This document shows, in pieces, positions 51,763 through 60,615 of a stretch of 64,000 nt of DNA. Position 1 is the stretch's first letter, and each line of letters opens with the position of its first letter. Location of the stretch: contig NZ_WHUF01000007.1 of NCBI RefSeq assembly GCF_009380165.1, positions 1 through 64,000 of the forward strand, read 5' to 3'. Below the pieces are notes generated by a model. It worked only from the letters and a program-made list of their open reading frames with translations. It did no database searches and had not been told where the DNA came from. Position numbers and translations under genes: made by a program. Origin of the DNA: Rugamonas rivuli (GTDB lineage Bacteria; Pseudomonadota; Gammaproteobacteria; Burkholderiales; Burkholderiaceae_D).

Positions 51763-51960
51763 GGACGAAGTTGTCCAAAGACCCGCATTTTATACAGAAT
51801 TGCTCCTGAACTGGTACAGCGCTTATGCAAGTGCTTATCTTTCACGTAAACAAATGATTTGTAAACGTATACATGACTTATCCACAGGCTTTAGCTCGTT
51901 TACTATTACTACTATTTTTATATAAATCCTTTGTAAACTACTAAACCGTGAAAACGCGAA
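51713..51960 (+). other. Origin-like module 2: DnaA boxes and DnaA-trio-like tract
   Basis: Begins in the last codons of the GGDEF-EAL gene and fills most of the gap to mtnN. Boxes: TGTGAATAA at 51720-51728 (TTATTCACA), ATATCCACA at 51737-51745, TGTGAGTAA at 51754-51762, perfect TTATCCACA at 51878-51886. Then TACTATTACTACTATTTTTA (51901-51920) continuing to TATAAA, a strong DnaA-trio-like run. The first box pair region TGTGnATAAnTCnnTGGATATCCACAGG matches module 1 at 24 of 28 bases and the distance from GGATATCC to the TTATCCACA box is 143 bases here and 144 in module 1. Confidence 0.7.
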
Positions 51961-52125
51961 ATCCGAAGGAAAAAGCCGAAAATTGAAGGCTTGTTCGCCT
52001 TCTGTAAGCACTTCTGACCACAAAAAACGCTTTAAAATCGATCGTTTTTTGTAAACTCCTGTGGAAAAGCAGCTCGAAATCCACAAGCTCCACCTTTTTA
52101 AAACCTCTGAAAACCAAGGAAACGT

Positions 52126-52815
52126 ATGCGTTTAGGCATCATCAGCGCTTTGGCTGAAGAACAGCATGGGCTCATAGAAGCCCTTGAGAGCCCCTACAAG
52201 CTCGTCCACGGCATGCGGGAGTACACGGCCGGGAAACTCTGGGAAATCGACGCTGTGTGCGTTCTGTCGCGTATAGGCAAGGTTGCAGCAGCCATGACAG
52301 CTGCAATCCTTGTGGAAAAGTTCGGAGTTACCCACATCGTCTTCACCGGCGTTGCCGGTAGCGGGGATAAAAACGTCAAAGTCGGCGATATCGTTGTCGC
52401 TGAAGAACTGGTTCAGCATGATTTCGATGCCAGCCCGCTGTTTCCGCAGTTTGAAATCCCGCTGACAGGCCTGTCGCGCTTCGCGACCGACCGCGCTTTG
52501 ACCGAGCGATTGGCTGGCGCTGCTGCGAAAACCACGCGCGTTCATCGCGGTTTGATCGCCAGTGGCGACCAGTTCATCGGCAAATTGACGCAAATTCAGG
52601 CATTGAAGACTGCTTTGCCCGATTTATTGGCAGTGGAGATGGAAGGCGCCGCCGTCGCGCAAGTGTGTTTCGAGCTGGGCATTCCATTTGCCGTCATTCG
52701 CACGATTTCCGACAACGCCAACGACGAGGCTGCCGTTGATTTCATGCATTTCATTAAAACCGTGGCTTCCCGCTACGCGTATGAGGTGATCGAGAACTTT
52801 TGCAAATGGCGATAG
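52126..52815 (+). CDS. mtnN: 5'-Methylthioadenosine/S-adenosylhomocysteine nucleosidase
   Basis: 229 residues. LGIISALAEEQHGLIEAL (the catalytic Glu region of the family), VVAEELVQHDFDASPLFPQF, LAVEMEGAAVAQVCFELGIP (EMEGAA motif) and VIRTISDNANDEAAVDF with the catalytic Asp. It splits MTA, the by-product of spermidine synthesis, and SAH. The window's SpeD/aminopropyltransferase pair would produce that MTA. It overlaps the next gene by ten bases. Confidence 0.92.
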   Translation: MRLGIISALAEEQHGLIEALESPYKLVHGMREYTAGKLWEIDAVCVLSRIGKVAAAMTAAILVEKFGVTHIVFTGVAGSGDKNVKVGDIVVAEELVQHDFDASPLFPQFEIPLTGLSRFATDRALTERLAGAAAKTTRVHRGLIASGDQFIGKLTQIQALKTALPDLLAVEMEGAAVAQVCFELGIPFAVIRTISDNANDEAAVDFMHFIKTVASRYAYEVIENFCKWR

Positions 52816-53465
52816 AGACGGTCGTTATCCCGGCAGGAACCATCGCTTTGAGGGATGACCGGACCAGCCGCGCATGGGTGGTCGAGCTGCCGTCCTTTGC
52901 GATCGGCCGCTATCCGGTCACGCAGGCGCAGTACGCGGCGGCCAGCGGCCTGTGGCCATCGTCGCACGTTTCCCCTGAGTGCCCGGTGGAAAACGTGTCC
53001 TGGATCGATGCAGTGCGGTTTTGCAATATGTTGTCGGAGGCCGAAGGCTTGCGTGCCTGCTACGTCTTGGACGAAGACGGCATGGGCGCCTCTCGCCTGG
53101 GCAACGGCGACGGCTATCGCCTGCCCACCGAGGCGGAATGGGAGTACGCCTGCCGCGCCGGCAGCAATGGTCCCCGCTATGGCGAACTCGATGATATCGC
53201 CTGGTATCGGGAAAACTCCGGCGGCCGCAGCTGCGCGGTTGGCCTCAAGCAGCCGAATCCATGGGGGCTGCATGACATGTTGGGCAATGTCTGGGAATGG
53301 TGCGAGGATCAGTACGACCCCGAGGTCTATGGCTCGTATCGGGTGTTCCGGGGTGGCGGCTGGTCGGATGTGGAGCGTGGCTGCCTGGCCACCAACCGCC
53401 GCCGCAGCCATCCCACCTACGCCATCGACGATCTGGGATTCCGTATCGTCAGGCAGCGCGCATAA
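52806..53465 (+). CDS. SUMF1/formylglycine-generating-enzyme-like protein
   Basis: 219 residues from the ATG at 52806, inside the end of mtnN. SUMF1-fold motifs: YPVTQAQYAAASGLWPSSHV, CPVENVSWIDAVRFCNMLSE, YRLPTEAEWEYACRAGS, GNVWEWCEDQYDPEVYGSYR, VFRGGGWSDVERGCLATNRR and DDLGFRIVRQ. Near the end only one of the two Cys residues used by true formylglycine-generating enzymes appears (RGC), so a different reaction or a non-catalytic role is possible. It is coupled to mtnN; the connection is not understood. Confidence 0.8.
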   Translation: MAIETVVIPAGTIALRDDRTSRAWVVELPSFAIGRYPVTQAQYAAASGLWPSSHVSPECPVENVSWIDAVRFCNMLSEAEGLRACYVLDEDGMGASRLGNGDGYRLPTEAEWEYACRAGSNGPRYGELDDIAWYRENSGGRSCAVGLKQPNPWGLHDMLGNVWEWCEDQYDPEVYGSYRVFRGGGWSDVERGCLATNRRRSHPTYAIDDLGFRIVRQRA

Positions 53466-53492
53466 AAAAAGGGCCAGGTTTGACCCCGGCCC
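53464..53492 (-). terminator. Intrinsic terminator of putA
   Basis: GGGCC (53471-53475) pairs with GGCCC (53488-53492), extended inward by AGG/CCC pairs with a short loop. On minus it is followed by seven T (53464-53470). It lies between the convergent SUMF1 gene and putA. Confidence 0.8.
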
Positions 53493-53514
53493 CCAAAACA
53501 ACAACAGGTAATCG

Positions 53515-56500
53515 TTACGCGTCGAGCGTCATCAGGCTGGCGTTGCCGCCGGCTGCCGTCGTATTCACGCACAGAGCGCGCTCAGCAAGCAAACGCCACA
53601 GGGGGATGGCGCCATCCTCATTGGTGTCGATCAAGCCCACCAGCGCCCCGCTACGGGCCGCCAGCGAGGTGCGCAGGCCACCAACCAGCATCGCCTCCAC
53701 CAGCGCGATCTGGAAGTCGCCATTGAAGCTGTCGAGGCTGCCAATCGCCTGGATGCGGTCTTTCACCACCGCTGGCAGGTCCGCCGGCAGCAATTTCGAC
53801 GATTCCGCCGTCACCAGCGCGATATTGCCGGTCGCCAGCGTCGCCGCCAGCTGGTTCAGCAGGCCGGCCTGGGTCGCGGCAGCGCACACCACGGAGCCGC
53901 GTGCGACCAGCGCCAGCGTGTTGCGTTCGCCGGTCGGGCCTGGCAGCACGGTCAGGCTGCCCAGCATCGTGGTGCGGCTGTATTGCTCCGCCAGAGTGGC
54001 GACACGCTCGTGGCCATGCATTTTCGACCAGACCGCCAGCGCATCCAGGCCCGGCGTCGCCTGGCGTTCGTGGGTGGCGTTGGCGACGGCGCCGCGCTGC
54101 AGGCGCTTCAGGTACAGCGGGCCGCCCGCTTTCGGGCCGGTGCCGGATTTGCCTTCGCCGCCGAACGGCTGCACGCCGACCACGGCGCCGACGATGTTGC
54201 GGTTGACGTAGATGTTGCCCACATGCGCGCGCGAGGTGATGTAGTCGATGGTTTCATCGATGCGCGAATGCACGCCCAGGGTCAGGCCGTAGCCGCTTTC
54301 GTTGATTTGCTCGACCAGTTTCGGCAGATCGGCGCGTTTGTAGCGGATCACATGCAGAACCGGGCCAAATACTTCCTGCGTCAGCTCGGACAGCGAGCGG
54401 ATCTCCAGCACGGTAGGCGGCACGAAGGTGCCTGCCGTGGTCACGCTGGAAGGCAGGTCCAGCGAGAAGTAGTTCAGCGCGGTCGCTTTCAGCTTGTTGA
54501 TGTGGGCCAGCAGGTTTTGCTGGGCTTCGGCGTCGATCACCGGGCCGATGTCCGTCACCAGGCGGTCCGGGCAGCCCACTTTCAGCTCCTGCATCGCGCC
54601 TTTGAGCATTTTGATGGTCTTGTCGGCGATATCTTCCTGCAGGAACAGCACGCGCAGCGCCGAGCAGCGCTGGCCGGCGCTGTCGAAGGCCGACGAAATC
54701 GCATCCTGCACCACCTGCTCCGGCAGCGCCGACGAATCGACGATCATCGCGTTCTGGCCGCCGGTCTCGGCGATCAGCGGGATGTCGGCGTTCTCGGCGA
54801 CGGCGCGCTTGGCCAGCGTGCGGTTGATCAGTTGCGCCACCTCGGTCGAGCCGGTGAAGATCACGCCTTTGACACGCGCATCGGCGGTCAACGCGGCGCC
54901 GACCACTTCGCCGCGGCCCGGCAGGAATTGCAGCGCGGCGCGCGGGATGCCGGCTTCGTGCAGCAGCTCGACGGCGCGGTGGGCGATCAGCGGCGTCTGC
55001 TCGGCCGGCTTGGCCAGCACCACGTTGCCGGCCGCCAGCGAGGCGGCCACCTGGCCGGTGAAGATCGCCAGCGGGAAGTTCCACGGGCTGATGCAAGTCA
55101 CTGGACCCAGCGCCAGCGGATTGGTCGCGCCGTGCACTTCGCCGGCGTAGTAGCGCAGGAAGTCGACCGCCTCGCGCAGTTCGGCGATGGCGTTCGGCAG
55201 CGATTTGCCCGCTTCGCGGATGGCCAGAGTCATCAGTTCCATGGCGTTGGCTTCGAACAGGTCGGCGGCGCGGTTCAGCGCTGCGGCGCGTTGCGACGGT
55301 TCGGTGGTCTGCCAATCCATGGCGAAGGTGCTGGCGCTGGTCAGCGCGGTTTCAACGTCGGCGGCGCTCGCTTCGACCAGTTGGCCGACGATGTCGCTGC
55401 GTTGTGCCGGGTTGGTGACATCCTGCGTCGGCTGGCCGGCGCTCAGGCCGCCCGCCAGCAGCGGCGCGGCGTGCCAGCTGCGCGGCGTCGCCAGTGCTGC
55501 CGAAATGTCGCGCAGCACGTCTTCATTGGCCAGGTCGAAACCGGCCGAGTTCTTGCGGTCGGCGCCGAACATGTCCAGCGGCAGGGGGATGCCGGTGTGC
55601 GGCAGGCCGCCCTGTTCGCGCGCCTGTGCAACCGGATCCTTGACCAGCGAATCGACCGGGATCGCCTCGTCGACGATCTGGTTGACGAAGGAGGAGTTGG
55701 CGCCGTTTTCCAGCAGGCGGCGCACCAGGTAGGCCAGCAGCGTTTCGTGGGTGCCGACCGGCGCGTAGATGCGGCAAGGCTTGTCCAGGTTGTCTTTGCC
55801 GACCACCTGGTCGTACAGCGATTCGCCCATGCCGTGCAGGCACTGGAATTCGTAGTCGGTCACGCCGTCGCGCTTGGCCCATGTGTAGATCGTCGACAGG
55901 GTTTGCGCGTTGTGGGTGGCGAACTGCGGATAGATCACGCCGGTCGCGGCCAGCAGCTTTTGCGCGCATACCAGGTATGACACGTCGGTGTAGACCTTGC
56001 GGGTGTAGACCGGATACCCGCTCATGCCGTCCACTTGGGCGCGCTTGATCTCGGCATCCCAATACGCGCCCTTGACCAGGCGCACCATGAACTTGCGGCC
56101 GCTGCGCTTGGCCAGGTCGACCAGGTAGTCGATGACGAACGGGCAACGCTTCTGGTAAGCCTGCACCACGATGCCGATGCCTTCGAAACCGGCCAGTTCA
56201 GGGTCGTGCGCCAGCGCTTCGACCAGGTCCAGCGACAGTTCCAGACGGTCGGCCTCTTCCGCGTCGATGTTCAGGCCGATGTTGTAGCGCTTGGCCAGCA
56301 GCATCAGTTCGCGCACGCGCGGCAGCAGTTCCTGCATCACGCGGGCGCGCTGGGCGCGGCTGTAGCGCGGGTGCAGCGCCGACAGTTTCACCGAAATGCC
56401 GGGGCCGTTCTTGATGCCGCGGCCGTTCGAGGCCTTGCCGATCGCGTGGATCGCGGTTTCGTAGGAAGCGTAGTAGTTCTTGGCGTCGGCCTCGGTCAGC

Positions 56501-57171
56501 GCCGCTTCGCCCAGCATGTCGTAGGAATAGCGGTAGCCGCGCGCCTCGTTGGACTGGCCGTTCTTGATCGCTTCGTCGATGGTCTGGCCGGTGACGAACT
56601 GGTTGCCCAGCATGCGCATCGCCAGGTCCACGCCCTTGCGGATCAGCGGCTCACCGCCCTTGGAAATGAGCTTGGTCAGCGCCGAGCCCAGGCCGGTTTC
56701 GCTGCTGGTGGAGACCAGCTTGCCGGTGATCAGCAGACCCCAGGTGGCGGCGTTGACGAACAGCGAAGGCGATTCGCCCAGGTGCTTGCGCCAGTCGCCT
56801 TTGCTGATTTTGTCGGCGATCAGGCGGTCCGCGGTGGCGTTGTCGGGAATACGCAACAGTGCTTCGGCCAGGCACATCAGTGCCACACCCTCTTCCGAGG
56901 ACAGCGAAAACTCGTGCATCAGGGCGTCGACGCCGGATGCGCGGGTGCGCTGTTCGCGCACCGAGCTGACCAGTTTATGCGCCAGCTGCTGGGCCTGTTG
57001 CAGGGTGCTTGCGTCGTTGTTCTTGATCTGTTCCAGCAGCCACTGAACGGCGCTGATTTCATCGCGGCGGTAGGCTGCTGTCACTGCTGAGCGCAGGGGA
57101 ATCGGGTCGCGCAGGATCTCGTCCTGCAGTGCGGCGAAAGGGGTAAAACCGGTGGCTGCTGCTGCTTGCAT
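53515..57171 (-). CDS. putA: Bifunctional proline dehydrogenase / delta-1-pyrroline-5-carboxylate dehydrogenase PutA
   Basis: 1218 residues. N-terminal helical arm, PRODH barrel at about 180-480 (for example GPGISVKLSALHPRYSRAQR and FMVRLVKGAYWDAEIKRAQV, GVTDYEFQCLHGMGESLYDQ), linker, then the P5C dehydrogenase: CISPWNFPLAIFTGQVAASL, IPLIAETGGQNAMIVDSSAL (base Glu), FDSAGQRCSALRVLFLQEDI (catalytic Cys near 835). The C-terminal end is the extra ALDH-like domain of long PutA proteins. It lacks the N-terminal ribbon-helix-helix DNA-binding domain of E. coli PutA, so it does not repress itself; the divergent Lrp-type regulator is the likely controller. Confidence 0.95.
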   Translation of the reverse strand: MQAAAATGFTPFAALQDEILRDPIPLRSAVTAAYRRDEISAVQWLLEQIKNNDASTLQQAQQLAHKLVSSVREQRTRASGVDALMHEFSLSSEEGVALMCLAEALLRIPDNATADRLIADKISKGDWRKHLGESPSLFVNAATWGLLITGKLVSTSSETGLGSALTKLISKGGEPLIRKGVDLAMRMLGNQFVTGQTIDEAIKNGQSNEARGYRYSYDMLGEAALTEADAKNYYASYETAIHAIGKASNGRGIKNGPGISVKLSALHPRYSRAQRARVMQELLPRVRELMLLAKRYNIGLNIDAEEADRLELSLDLVEALAHDPELAGFEGIGIVVQAYQKRCPFVIDYLVDLAKRSGRKFMVRLVKGAYWDAEIKRAQVDGMSGYPVYTRKVYTDVSYLVCAQKLLAATGVIYPQFATHNAQTLSTIYTWAKRDGVTDYEFQCLHGMGESLYDQVVGKDNLDKPCRIYAPVGTHETLLAYLVRRLLENGANSSFVNQIVDEAIPVDSLVKDPVAQAREQGGLPHTGIPLPLDMFGADRKNSAGFDLANEDVLRDISAALATPRSWHAAPLLAGGLSAGQPTQDVTNPAQRSDIVGQLVEASAADVETALTSASTFAMDWQTTEPSQRAAALNRAADLFEANAMELMTLAIREAGKSLPNAIAELREAVDFLRYYAGEVHGATNPLALGPVTCISPWNFPLAIFTGQVAASLAAGNVVLAKPAEQTPLIAHRAVELLHEAGIPRAALQFLPGRGEVVGAALTADARVKGVIFTGSTEVAQLINRTLAKRAVAENADIPLIAETGGQNAMIVDSSALPEQVVQDAISSAFDSAGQRCSALRVLFLQEDIADKTIKMLKGAMQELKVGCPDRLVTDIGPVIDAEAQQNLLAHINKLKATALNYFSLDLPSSVTTAGTFVPPTVLEIRSLSELTQEVFGPVLHVIRYKRADLPKLVEQINESGYGLTLGVHSRIDETIDYITSRAHVGNIYVNRNIVGAVVGVQPFGGEGKSGTGPKAGGPLYLKRLQRGAVANATHERQATPGLDALAVWSKMHGHERVATLAEQYSRTTMLGSLTVLPGPTGERNTLALVARGSVVCAAATQAGLLNQLAATLATGNIALVTAESSKLLPADLPAVVKDRIQAIGSLDSFNGDFQIALVEAMLVGGLRTSLAARSGALVGLIDTNEDGAIPLWRLLAERALCVNTTAAGGNASLMTLDA

Positions 57172-57211
57172 TGAATACTCTCAGAAGGGAAATTTTGGCG
57201 CCGCTGATTGC

Positions 57212-57236
57212 AAAAAAACGCCCGGCCGGCGGGCGC
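57212..57236 (-). promoter_or_regulatory. Terminator-like hairpin in the putA leader (possible attenuator)
   Basis: Stem CGCCCG (57219-57224) / CGGGCG (57230-57235), loop GCCGG, followed on minus by seven T (57212-57218). It lies about 45 bp upstream of the putA start with no minus-strand gene before it, so it can only act on transcripts heading into putA (or prevent read-through from the far side). Confidence 0.6.
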
Positions 57237-57383
57237 TGGCGAGCGTGAATCGGAGTCAACTGCTGATGATTCGATTGTAGTGGGATTTCTTCTGGATTAA
57301 TTCTGGTATTGCAGGGGGCTAGCAATAGATTGTTTTTAGTGCGACAATTTAACCAAATAATATTTATTTGGGAGTTCCCGGAA

Positions 57384-57839
57384 ATGTTAGACAAGATCAG
57401 CAAAAAAATCTTGATGGAATTGCAGAGCGATGGCCGCATCAGCAATGTGGAACTGGCGGCGCGGGTGAACCTGTCACCAGCCGCTTGCCTGGAACGCGTG
57501 CGCAAGTTGCACGAGTCCGGCTACATCATGGGCTACACCGCGCAACTGAACCCGCAGCTGCTGGATGTGTCCCTGCTCGTCTTTATCGAGGTAGTGCTTG
57601 ATCGCACCACACCCGAAGTCTTCGACGCCTTCAAGCACAGCGTCCAGGTGATCCCGGAAGTGCTGGAGTGCCACATGGTTGCCGGCGGCTTCGACTATCT
57701 GGTCAAAGCCCGCGTCAAGGACATGGCGGCCTACCGCGAATTCCTGGGTAAAACCCTGCTCCAGAAGGGCGTACGCGAAACGCATACTTACGCCGTCATG
57801 GAAGAGGTGAAGAATACCACCAAGTTGCCCATAAAATAG
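57384..57839 (+). CDS. Lrp/AsnC-family transcriptional regulator
   Basis: 151 residues from the ATG at 57384 (an upstream extension is possible but unneeded). The N-terminal HTH is MLDKISKKILMELQSDGRIS / VNLSPAACLERVRKLHESGY; the C-terminal RAM domain includes DVSLLVFIEVVLDRTTPEVF and GFDYLVKARVKDMAAYREFL. It is divergent from putA (212-bp gap) in the classic arrangement of proline-responsive Lrp-type activators (PutR, BldR), so putA is its likely target. Confidence 0.88.
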   Translation: MLDKISKKILMELQSDGRISNVELAARVNLSPAACLERVRKLHESGYIMGYTAQLNPQLLDVSLLVFIEVVLDRTTPEVFDAFKHSVQVIPEVLECHMVAGGFDYLVKARVKDMAAYREFLGKTLLQKGVRETHTYAVMEEVKNTTKLPIK

Positions 57840-57896
57840 CAGCAGGGAAATAAAATTAGTCGAGACGCCCGAGGCGCCTGGTAAAACGGGGGACAA

Positions 57897-59462
57897 ATGA
57901 AGCTTTTGCAGCACAAGCTGGTGCAACGTGGATTCTGGTTTTTGGGCGCGACGGCAGGTGGTACCTGCGTAGCATATTTGTTCAAGCTGGCGGCCGGCGA
58001 CGGTGCCATGCTGGTTTATACGGCGGTGCCGGCCGCCTTGGCCGGCGCCGCGGTGGCCTGGTGGGCCGCCCGCCAGAACGGCGATGAGGACGGCGTCAAG
58101 CGCTTCGCCCATGTGGTCGGCGATGAGATCGACGCCATCATGATCGGCGCGGCGGAAACCTCGTATTTCGTCGATTCGGTCAAAAAGAAAATCGAACTCG
58201 ACGTAGGTACCGCGAGCGGCATCGTCCGCAGCTCCGCCCACAATGCGCAGGCCACCGCCGCGATTGCGGCCAACGCCGAGCGCGCCGCCAAGATCGCCGC
58301 CCAGGTGCGCGGTGAAACCGTGGCAGGCCGCGCCGAGGCCGACAACGGCCTGCAGCGCATCAACACCGCGCGCCAGGATGCGCAGACCGCAGCGGCCGTC
58401 ATGGCCAGCCTGCAGACGAACTCCCGCAAAATCTATGGTTTTACCGAAGCCATCAGCGAAATCTCGGCCCGCACCAATCTGCTGGCGCTGAACGCCGCCA
58501 TCGAGGCGGCGCGCGCCGGCGAACAGGGGCGCGGCTTTGCCGTGGTCGCCAGCGAGGTGCGCCAGCTGGCCTTGCGCACCAAGGAGGCCACCGACGAGAT
58601 CAGCACCATGGTGCGCGAGATTAACCAGCAGGCCGAACAGGCGGCGTCCGGCATGAATTCGCTGGCGGCCAAGGTCAGCGAGGCGGCCGGCAATGTGGAA
58701 ACCGTGCACGGCCTGCTGGGCAATATCGAGCGTTCTTCCGGCGTGTCGGAAGAGGAGATCGGCGAGATCGCGCGCGCCTCGCGCGAGCACGTCGCCACCA
58801 CCGAGGACATCGCCACGGCCATCGCCAGCATCCGCGACAGCTTGTTATCCACAGAGAAGGAATTGCCGCGCGCCGCCAGTTCGGCGATGGCGCTGGCGGA
58901 GCGGGCCGAGGTCATCACCGGCGCGCTGGGCGAGTCGTCGATCGCCACCTCGCACGACGCGATCCGCATCGCCGCGCAGCAGGCGGCGGCGGACGTGGGA
59001 CAGCGCTTCGAAGCGGCCATCGCTGCCGGCAAGATCACGCGCGAAGCGCTGTTCGACCGCACCTACACGCCGATCCCGAACACCGATCCGCCCAAGCACA
59101 AGACCCGTTTCGACGATTTCACCGACCGCGCGCTGCCGCAATTGCAGGAGGCCGTGCTGGCGGCGATGCCGCAGCTGGCCTACGCCGGCGCTGTGGACAA
59201 CAACGGATATTTCCCCACCCACAACAAGAAGTTTTCGCAGCCGCTGACGGGCAATTACGATGTGGACATCGTCAACAACCGCACCAAGCGCATCTTCAGC
59301 GACCGCACCGGCAAGCGCTGCGGCTCGAATACCAAGCCCTTCCTGCTGCAAACTTACAAGCGCGATACCGGCGAGGTGATGCACGACCTGTCGGCGCCGA
59401 TTTATGTGAATGGCAGGCACTGGGGCGGTTTCCGCATCGGCTACCGCTCCAGCCACCAGTAA
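57897..59462 (+). CDS. Methyl-accepting chemotaxis protein with C-terminal sensor domain
   Basis: 521 residues, RBS GGGGGA directly before the ATG. Two membrane helices close together at the N-terminus (FWFLGATAGGTCVAYLFKLA and AMLVYTAVPAALAGAAVAWW) leave almost no periplasmic domain. The signalling region holds the hairpin tip EISARTNLLALNAAIEAARA followed by GEQGRGFAVVASEVRQLALR. The last 150 residues (PKHKTRFDDFTDRALPQLQE, NGYFPTHNKKFSQPLTGNYD, DLSAPIYVNGRHWGGFRIGY) form a cytosolic Cache/GAF-like module. It therefore senses internally. No CheW/CheA genes are adjacent. Confidence 0.85.
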   Translation: MKLLQHKLVQRGFWFLGATAGGTCVAYLFKLAAGDGAMLVYTAVPAALAGAAVAWWAARQNGDEDGVKRFAHVVGDEIDAIMIGAAETSYFVDSVKKKIELDVGTASGIVRSSAHNAQATAAIAANAERAAKIAAQVRGETVAGRAEADNGLQRINTARQDAQTAAAVMASLQTNSRKIYGFTEAISEISARTNLLALNAAIEAARAGEQGRGFAVVASEVRQLALRTKEATDEISTMVREINQQAEQAASGMNSLAAKVSEAAGNVETVHGLLGNIERSSGVSEEEIGEIARASREHVATTEDIATAIASIRDSLLSTEKELPRAASSAMALAERAEVITGALGESSIATSHDAIRIAAQQAAADVGQRFEAAIAAGKITREALFDRTYTPIPNTDPPKHKTRFDDFTDRALPQLQEAVLAAMPQLAYAGAVDNNGYFPTHNKKFSQPLTGNYDVDIVNNRTKRIFSDRTGKRCGSNTKPFLLQTYKRDTGEVMHDLSAPIYVNGRHWGGFRIGYRSSHQ

Positions 59463-59475
59463 TCGGTAGCGCCGT

Positions 59476-60444
59476 TTAGTACGTGTCGTTTTTGGGCGCC
59501 GTGCCCGGCGCGGTGCGCTGGGCCACGGTGTTCATGCCTTCCAGATGCATGCGCAGCCATTTGTGGGCCGGGCTGCGGGCATCGCGCTCGTGCCACAGCA
59601 TGTCCAGGTGGACCGCAGGCAGCGTGAACGGCAACTCCTTGGAAATCAGCGCATCGGTCATGCCGGTCGAGGCGATCAGGTGGCGCGGCAGCACGGTGAT
59701 CAAGTCCGAATTGGCCACCACGCGGCCGGCGGTGAAGAACTGGTTCACCGTCAGCAGGATGCGGCGTTCGCGCTGGATCTGCGCCAGCGCCTCGTCCACC
59801 AGGCCGTGCGCGCGGCCGGAAAAACTCACCAGCAGGTGATTGGCCTTGCAGTAGTTATCCAGCGTCAGGTCGACCTTGGACAGCGGATGGTCGCGCCGCA
59901 TCACGCACACATAATGTCCCGAATACAGCCGCTCGTGGCGGATCGGCGAGCCGGTCTCGTACGACAGCTGCGCCGCCACGCCGGGGAAGAAGCCCACCGC
60001 CAGGTCGATATCGCCACGCAGCAGCATAGGACGCGGCTCGCGTGTGGTCAGCGGCACCATGCGCACGTTGACGCCCGGCGCTTCCCGCTCGATCGAACGC
60101 ATCAGCGACGGCAGCCAGAAGGCGGCGGTGGCGTCGGCCATGGCCATGCGGAAGGTGGCGTGGGCGGCGGAGACGTCGAAAGTCTCCGGCGCCACCGCCG
60201 CTTCCAGGCTGGCCAGCGCGCTGCGCACCGACGGCCACAGCGCCTCGGCGCGCGGGGTCGGCTTGACGCCGTAGGCTGTGCGTATCAGCAATTCGTCGCC
60301 CAGGCTCTCGCGCAAACGCTTGATGGCGTTGGAGACGGCGGGTTGGGTCATGGCCAAATGGCCGGCGGCGCGTGTCAGGTTCTGCTCTGTCATCACGGCG
60401 TCGAAGACGCGTAACAAATTCAAGTCCAGCGTCAAAAAGCTCAT
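59476..60444 (-). CDS. LysR-family transcriptional regulator
   Basis: 322 residues. The winged HTH is DLNLLRVFDAVMTEQNLTRA with LAMTQPAVSNAIKRLRESLG (helix-turn-helix) and ELLIRTAYGVKPTPRAEALW. The type 2 binding-protein effector domain follows (FRMAMADATAAFWLPSLMRS; RVVANSDLITVLPRHLIAST). It resembles NodD/LysR regulators of the DntR/PcaR kind. It is convergent with the chemoreceptor. Its target is not visible here: no divergent neighbour within 170 bp other than the small 60.6-kb gene. Confidence 0.85.
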   Translation of the reverse strand: MSFLTLDLNLLRVFDAVMTEQNLTRAAGHLAMTQPAVSNAIKRLRESLGDELLIRTAYGVKPTPRAEALWPSVRSALASLEAAVAPETFDVSAAHATFRMAMADATAAFWLPSLMRSIEREAPGVNVRMVPLTTREPRPMLLRGDIDLAVGFFPGVAAQLSYETGSPIRHERLYSGHYVCVMRRDHPLSKVDLTLDNYCKANHLLVSFSGRAHGLVDEALAQIQRERRILLTVNQFFTAGRVVANSDLITVLPRHLIASTGMTDALISKELPFTLPAVHLDMLWHERDARSPAHKWLRMHLEGMNTVAQRTAPGTAPKNDTY

Positions 60445-60615
60445 GTTGGCTCGGGATGTGGGGTTGGGGTCGTTGCAGTATCGAGAAATATGGATTTCTC
60501 GTCAATGATAAGACATCCCATTCACCAAACGAATAATTGTTATCGGGGAAGTAAATTGGATACTTATGTTGCGCTGCACTATAGTTACACTTGATTCTAA
60601 ATGCAGTGTTACAAC

